A DNA stretch of 64,000 bases from Leptotrichia sp. oral taxon 218 (lineage in GTDB: Bacteria; Fusobacteriota; Fusobacteriia; Fusobacteriales; Leptotrichiaceae), in NCBI RefSeq assembly GCF_018128225.1, contig NZ_CP072377.1, positions 2,108,001 through 2,172,000 of the forward strand, read 5' to 3'. Below, in pieces: positions 60,222 through 64,000 of this stretch (within the stretch, counting starts at the first letter, position 1; each line of letters begins with the position of its first letter). The notes beneath the pieces are model-generated. The model had not been told where the DNA came from. It saw nothing but the letters and a program-made list of their open reading frames with translations, and did not search any database. Both the position numbers and the translations under genes were made by a program.

Positions 60222-61214
60222 ATGATAACATTATCGACGAAGGACAAAGAGAAAATGAGAATCTTTGCGGGTTCTTCAAGTAAAAAACTGGCTGAAAAAA
60301 TAGCAAATTATTTGGATATGAAATTATCTTCAGTTCAAATCGTAAAATTTGCAGATGGAGAAACTTTTGTAAAATCAAATGAAAGTGTGAGAGGTTGTAA
60401 AGTGTTTGTTGTACAATCAACTTCAAAACCAGTAAACGAAAGTTTGATGGAACTTTTAATATTTATTGACGCACTAAAAAGAGCTTCAGCTAGAGAAATC
60501 ATAGCAGTTATGCCTTATTACGGATATGCTAGACAAGATAGAAAAGCAAGTCCAAGAGAGCCAATTACATCAAAATTAGTGGCAAATCTACTTACAGTTG
60601 CAGGAGCAACAAGAGTTATTACAATGGATTTACACGCAAGACAAATTCAAGGATTTTTTGACATTCCAGTTGACCATATGGAAGCACTTCCAATTTTGGC
60701 AAAACATTTTATAAAATATGGATTTAGTCCAGAAGATACAGTTGTAGTTTCACCTGATGTGGGAGGAGTAAAAAGAGCTAGAGGTCTAGCAAACTGGCTA
60801 CATACACCACTTGCAATAATTGATAAAAGAAGAGCAAAAGCAAATGTGTCAGAAGTTATGAATATAATTGGAGATGTAAAAGGTAAAAAAGCAATTTTAA
60901 TTGACGATATGATTGATACAGCGGGAACAATTTGTAATGCGGCTCAAGCATTGATAGATAAAGGAGCGACAGAAGTTTATGGATGTGCAACTCACGCAGT
61001 ATTTTCAGGACCTGCAGTTGAGAGATTGAAAGAATCAGCATTTACAGAAGTTGTTATAACAGATAGTATTGAACTTCCTGAAGATAAGAAATTTGATAAA
61101 TTAAGAATACTTACAACAAGTAAAATGTTTGCGGAAACAATTAAGAGAATAGCGATAAGTAAAGCGATCAGTGATTTATTTGAAATGCCAGTGGAGTCTG
61201 TAGAAAAAAAATAA
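60222..61214 (+). CDS. prs: Ribose-phosphate pyrophosphokinase (canonical)
   Basis: 330 residues. Class I PRPP-synthetase motifs are all typical: FAGSSSKKLAEKIANYL, SVRGCKVFVVQST, YYGYARQDRKASPREPIT, the GFFDIPVDHMEALPILAKHF segment, and the ribose-5-phosphate loop IDDMIDTAGTICNA. It makes PRPP for purine, pyrimidine, His and NAD synthesis. The glmU-prs pairing is conserved in Gram-positive and related bacteria. AAGGAG precedes the ATG. This, rather than the 8.1-kb paralogue, is the likely housekeeping enzyme. Confidence 0.96.
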   Translation: MITLSTKDKEKMRIFAGSSSKKLAEKIANYLDMKLSSVQIVKFADGETFVKSNESVRGCKVFVVQSTSKPVNESLMELLIFIDALKRASAREIIAVMPYYGYARQDRKASPREPITSKLVANLLTVAGATRVITMDLHARQIQGFFDIPVDHMEALPILAKHFIKYGFSPEDTVVVSPDVGGVKRARGLANWLHTPLAIIDKRRAKANVSEVMNIIGDVKGKKAILIDDMIDTAGTICNAAQALIDKGATEVYGCATHAVFSGPAVERLKESAFTEVVITDSIELPEDKKFDKLRILTTSKMFAETIKRIAISKAISDLFEMPVESVEKK

Positions 61215-61217
61215 GTT

Positions 61218-61853
61218 ATGGAAGAAAGTAAAAAAAATAAAAAAAATATAATTCAAGAAAATATCATACAAGTTATAAAAAATGGAGGAGTTGTTGTATT
61301 TCCAACTGACACGGTCTATGGAATCGGAGCTCTTCCGCAAAAAGAGCCTGTTGAAAAAATTTATAAAATAAAAAAAAGAGATTTTAGTAAAAAAATAATT
61401 GCACTAATTAGTGATAAAAAAATATTAAAAGATTTGGTACAGGAGTCTTGTGAAAATATGTCAAAAATAAATAAAATATTGGAAAAATATTGGCCAGGAG
61501 AACTGACAGTTATTTTTCGTGCAAATAAAAATTTTACACATAAATTTGATGCACAAATGGAAACTATTGGTATAAGAATTCCTAAAAATAAACTGGCTTT
61601 GGAATTAATTGAAAAAGCTGGAGGAATTTTACTTACGACAAGTGCAAATATTTCTGGAAAAAGTGCTGTTTCTCAAATTTCGGATTTGGATTTGGAAATA
61701 CAAAAAAAATCAGATGCGGTAGTTTTTGACAAAAAAAATGAAAATTTGACAGGAAAGCCATCAACAATTATAAAATATGAAGATGGGAAATTGACTTTGC
61801 TTAGGCAAGGAAATATTTTATTTAAAGAAATAGAAAAAAATTTTGATTGTTAA
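61218..61853 (+). CDS. L-threonylcarbamoyladenylate synthase (Sua5/YrdC)
   Basis: 211 residues. The YrdC fold is shown by GGVVVFPTDTVYGIGALP, KKRDFSKKIIALI, YWPGELTVIF, ETIGIRIPKN and LLTTSANISGKSAV. It makes the first intermediate of the tRNA modification t6A from Thr, bicarbonate and ATP. It has only the catalytic domain, with no C-terminal Sua5 domain. It starts three bases after prs, so they are translationally coupled. Confidence 0.92.
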   Translation: MEESKKNKKNIIQENIIQVIKNGGVVVFPTDTVYGIGALPQKEPVEKIYKIKKRDFSKKIIALISDKKILKDLVQESCENMSKINKILEKYWPGELTVIFRANKNFTHKFDAQMETIGIRIPKNKLALELIEKAGGILLTTSANISGKSAVSQISDLDLEIQKKSDAVVFDKKNENLTGKPSTIIKYEDGKLTLLRQGNILFKEIEKNFDC

Positions 61854-61897
61854 TTAAAGTTTTAAATTAGAATTTTAATAAAATAAAAGGAGAGAAT

Positions 61898-62374
61898 ATG
61901 GCAAAAGTGATGAATCCTAATTCTGTGAGCAACATGGATTTGATTAATCAAAAAGCACAATTTAAAATGCAGCAATTAGTTCAAAAAATTGGAAAAGGAA
62001 AAAGAAGAGTGACTGTAACTTTTTCGAAAATGTCGAGAGGTTATGTTTCAAAAATGATTGAAGAAATGAAAAAGGCGATGGCACAATATGAAAAACAATT
62101 ACCAAATCTTTTTAGTTTTTTTAATTATTTGGAAAAAGAAGTGAAAATTACAAAAGAAAATAAAAAAGAAAAGACAAAAGATGTAAAATTTTCTTACGAA
62201 GAAATAGACTTTTTTAAGTTGCAGCTAAATGAAACAATAAAAGGAATTGATACACAAGTTGCAACATTAAAATGGTACAATTTGATAAAAAAAGGGTTAT
62301 TTAAGACGCTGAAAAAACAGACAGAAACTGTTTTGGAAGAAGTTAAAAACGGAAAAGCAGTTAAGAAGAAATAA
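61898..62374 (+). CDS. Conserved-looking hypothetical protein
   Basis: 158 residues, predicted almost wholly helical and strongly basic (Lys near 20 percent), with a Met- and Gln-rich N-terminus (MNPNSVSNMDLINQKAQFKM) and a basic KGKRRVTVTFSKMSRGYVSKM block. No signal peptide or membrane segment. I do not recognise the family. It is 44 bases after the Sua5-type gene and 49 bases before the secretion ATPase gene, behind AAGGAG. Its basic character would fit nucleic-acid binding, an inference only. Confidence 0.65.
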   Translation: MAKVMNPNSVSNMDLINQKAQFKMQQLVQKIGKGKRRVTVTFSKMSRGYVSKMIEEMKKAMAQYEKQLPNLFSFFNYLEKEVKITKENKKEKTKDVKFSYEEIDFFKLQLNETIKGIDTQVATLKWYNLIKKGLFKTLKKQTETVLEEVKNGKAVKKK

Positions 62375-62423
62375 AAAAAAATAAAAAAAGAAATATATTA
62401 ATAAAAGGGTTTGGGGGAACTTT

Positions 62424-63581
62424 ATGGAAAATAAAAATAATATAATTTCAAAAAGTGTCATTTCTTATGTGAACGAAATTTTAAAGATTGGAATTTTTGA
62501 AAATGCAAGTGATATTCACATAAAATATGACAATGTTGAGGGAATGGAAATAAAATACCGAAAAGACGGATATCTCAGAGAAAGCTCAAATTTATACAAA
62601 AATATAAGCAAAAATTTATTGGAAAAAAATATTGTGGAAATAATTTCCAGAATAAAAATATTGTCACAGATGAATGTTGCAGAAAAAAGGAAGCCGCAGG
62701 ATGGCAGTTTTTCAATTTCACTAAGAGACAAGAGATATGATATAAGAGCTGCATATATGCCAACTTTTTACGGTGAAAGTGTTGTTCTTAGAATTTTAGA
62801 AAATTATTTAGAAAATGTGAAATTGGAAACTTTGGGATTTTTTCCAGAAAGCATAAAACTTTTAAAAAAAATTTTGAAAAGAAAACATGGACTTGTTTTA
62901 GTGAGTGGTCCGACTGGTTCTGGAAAATCAACTACACTTCAATCAATGATAAATAAAATCAATGACGGAAAAAGAAAAATAATAACTGTGGAAGATCCTG
63001 TAGAAATTAAAATAAACGGAATAGTGCAAGTTCAGATAAACAATGAAATTGGAGTAACTTTTGCAGAAGTTTTAAAGGCAACTTTGAGAAATGATCCAGA
63101 TGTCATAGTTATTTCAGAAATTCGAGATGAAGTGACGGCAGAAATTGCGGTAAGAGCTGCATTAACTGGACATTTAGTCATTTCTACAATTCATACAAAT
63201 GATGCTGTTTCGACAATTGTAAGATTAGTGGATATGGGAATTCCCAAATATTTGATATTAGATTCTTTGATAGGTGTGGTTGGTCAAAGATTGGTGTCAA
63301 AAAAATGTCAAAAATGCAGTGGCACTGGATGTAGCGATTGTAACAATGGACATAGTGGAAGAATTTCAATAAATGAAGTGCTTTTGATAAATGATGGAGT
63401 AAAAGATATTTTGAAAAATAATAACTTAGGAATAGAATGTAAAAATAAGTTAAAAGAATTAAATGAAAAAAATAATTTAAATAATTTTGAAAAGTGTTTC
63501 ATAGATTTTTATGAGGACATAAAAAATAAAATAGAAAAAAATTTGATTTTGGAAACAGATAATGTAGATATTTATTTTTAA
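62424..63581 (+). CDS. GspE/PilB-type secretion ATPase
   Basis: 385 residues. The N-terminal part has the GspE N2-like fold with ASDIHIKYDN (first Asp box); Walker A is SGPTGSGKSTTLQ near residue 162, the second Asp box is VEDPVEI, Walker B is RNDPDVIVISEIRD and the His box is ALTGHLVISTIHTN. A zinc site of four Cys (CQKCSGTGCSDC) follows near residue 294, as in PilB and GspE but not PilT. It powers assembly of a type IV pilus or type II pseudopilus. The long N1 domain is absent. No other pilus genes are in the window. Confidence 0.92.
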   Translation: MENKNNIISKSVISYVNEILKIGIFENASDIHIKYDNVEGMEIKYRKDGYLRESSNLYKNISKNLLEKNIVEIISRIKILSQMNVAEKRKPQDGSFSISLRDKRYDIRAAYMPTFYGESVVLRILENYLENVKLETLGFFPESIKLLKKILKRKHGLVLVSGPTGSGKSTTLQSMINKINDGKRKIITVEDPVEIKINGIVQVQINNEIGVTFAEVLKATLRNDPDVIVISEIRDEVTAEIAVRAALTGHLVISTIHTNDAVSTIVRLVDMGIPKYLILDSLIGVVGQRLVSKKCQKCSGTGCSDCNNGHSGRISINEVLLINDGVKDILKNNNLGIECKNKLKELNEKNNLNNFEKCFIDFYEDIKNKIEKNLILETDNVDIYF

Positions 63582-63629
63582 AAAAAGATAGCAAGAAGTC
63601 TCAAACTTCTATAAGTGGGAGTAGTTTAC
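63582..63629 (+). mobile_element. 48-bp solo scar of the IS1341-type element (copy 3)
   Basis: GATAGCAAGAAGTCTC and CTTCTATAAGTGGGAG of the left end run straight into TAGTTTAC of the right end. The left-end and right-end hairpins share the CTTCTA..AAGYGGGAG segment, so recombination across it would give exactly this product. It sits directly after TTTTTAA, where TAA is the stop codon of the secretion ATPase. Confidence 0.72.
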
Positions 63630-63648
63630 ATCAATTGAGGGGAAATAT

Positions 63649-64000
63649 ATGGAAACAGTTTTAATAACAGGAGCAAGTAGTGGAATTGGCTATGAGTTGG
63701 CAAAAATTTATGCAAAAAATAATTATGATTTGGTTTTAGTTGCTAGAAGAATTGAAAAATTAAAACGGTTAAAAAGTGAAATTGAAAAAAAAATTTCAAA
63801 ATTCAAATAAAAATTATAAAAATGGATCTTTCTGTAAGTGAATCGCCAGAAAAATTGTTTCTTTTGTTAAAAAATGAAAATATAAAAATAGATATTTTAA
63901 TAAATAACGCAGGAATGGGAGTTTATGGAAATTTTTTGGAATTATCGCAAGAAGAGATGAAAAAGATAGAAAAAATGTTAAATTTAAATATGATAGCAAT
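63649..64000 (+). CDS. Short-chain dehydrogenase, frameshifted and cut by the window end
   Basis: The start METVLITGASSGIGYELAKIY carries the NAD(P) motif TGxxxGIG, then LVLVARRIEKL. The frame stops at 63810. With a tenth A in the A9 run at 63785-63793 it continues as NFKIQIKIIKMDLSVSESPEKL and NNAGMGVYGNFLELSQEE (the NNAG motif), and runs off the window. These are the first roughly 115 residues of a classical SDR of the YqjQ/DltE-like group. The catalytic Tyr and Lys lie beyond the window. AGGGG precedes the start. Confidence 0.82.

Overview
The window is a low-GC chromosomal segment of a fusobacterium, most likely Leptotrichia or a close relative in the Leptotrichiaceae. The evidence is the 16S rRNA sequence at about 44.7-46.2 kb, the A-rich codon use, and a diderm gene set (LptD) mixed with Firmicute-like glycolipid enzymes. 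This assignment is from recognition, not from an alignment.

Layout. 1-6.9 kb is the right end of a cell-surface polysaccharide locus: aldo-keto reductase, sugar-isomerase-like TIM barrel, FAD oxidoreductase, GalU, two GT2 glycosyltransferases, GtrA and RfbD. 7.0-9.8 kb holds a secreted GH16 glucanase, a divergent PRPP synthetase and an RsmC-like methyltransferase. 9.8-18.3 kb holds two nucleotidase-type phosphoesterases, an ArsR-rhodanese regulator divergent from a trxA-trxB-thioredoxin operon, an unusual Nramp-like transporter, MazG and a small secreted protein. 18.6-22.0 kb is the infA-rpmJ-rpsM-rpsK-rpsD-rpoA-rplQ operon. 22.1-25.2 kb has a small membrane-protein operon behind a promoter containing a ten-G tract, then a seven-S1-domain protein. 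25.3-34.7 kb is the accessory hot spot. 35.0-44.4 kb holds ilvE, der, an AI-2E permease, cysS, a MarR regulator and a very large LptD. 44.5-49.5 kb is an rRNA operon (16S-23S-5S-tRNA-Asn). 49.8-63.6 kb is mainly housekeeping (galE, M29 aminopeptidase, chorismate mutase, two GT4 glycolipid enzymes, rbgA, rsmI, ctpA, tlyA, glmU, prs, Sua5-type, a GspE/PilB ATPase).

The main discovery is in 25-35 kb. The sbcC gene is interrupted exactly inside its Walker B motif (LFI|DEG) by a 1,922-bp IStron. It has a group I intron with recognisable P, Q, R and S core elements at its 5' part, and an IS605-type TnpB plus transposon right end at its 3' part. Exact removal from 30929 to 32850 restores the SbcC frame. 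The sequence just beyond the right end, which would be the TnpB guide, is sbcC itself. It lies next to a TTTAT pentamer that could serve as the target-adjacent motif. SbcC function should therefore depend on RNA self-splicing.

Around the IStron are three remnants of a separate TnpB-only element. One has a tnpB killed by a nonsense codon and a lost zinc-finger Cys, one is an internally deleted copy fused to a broken 6-phospho-beta-glucosidase, and one is a 48-bp solo scar. All three sit directly after TTTAA.

At least six genes are out of frame by one base, each at a short A or T run and each restorable by adding one base to that run. This may be homopolymer undercalling in the assembly or real slippage-prone biology, and it affects how the affected entries should be read.
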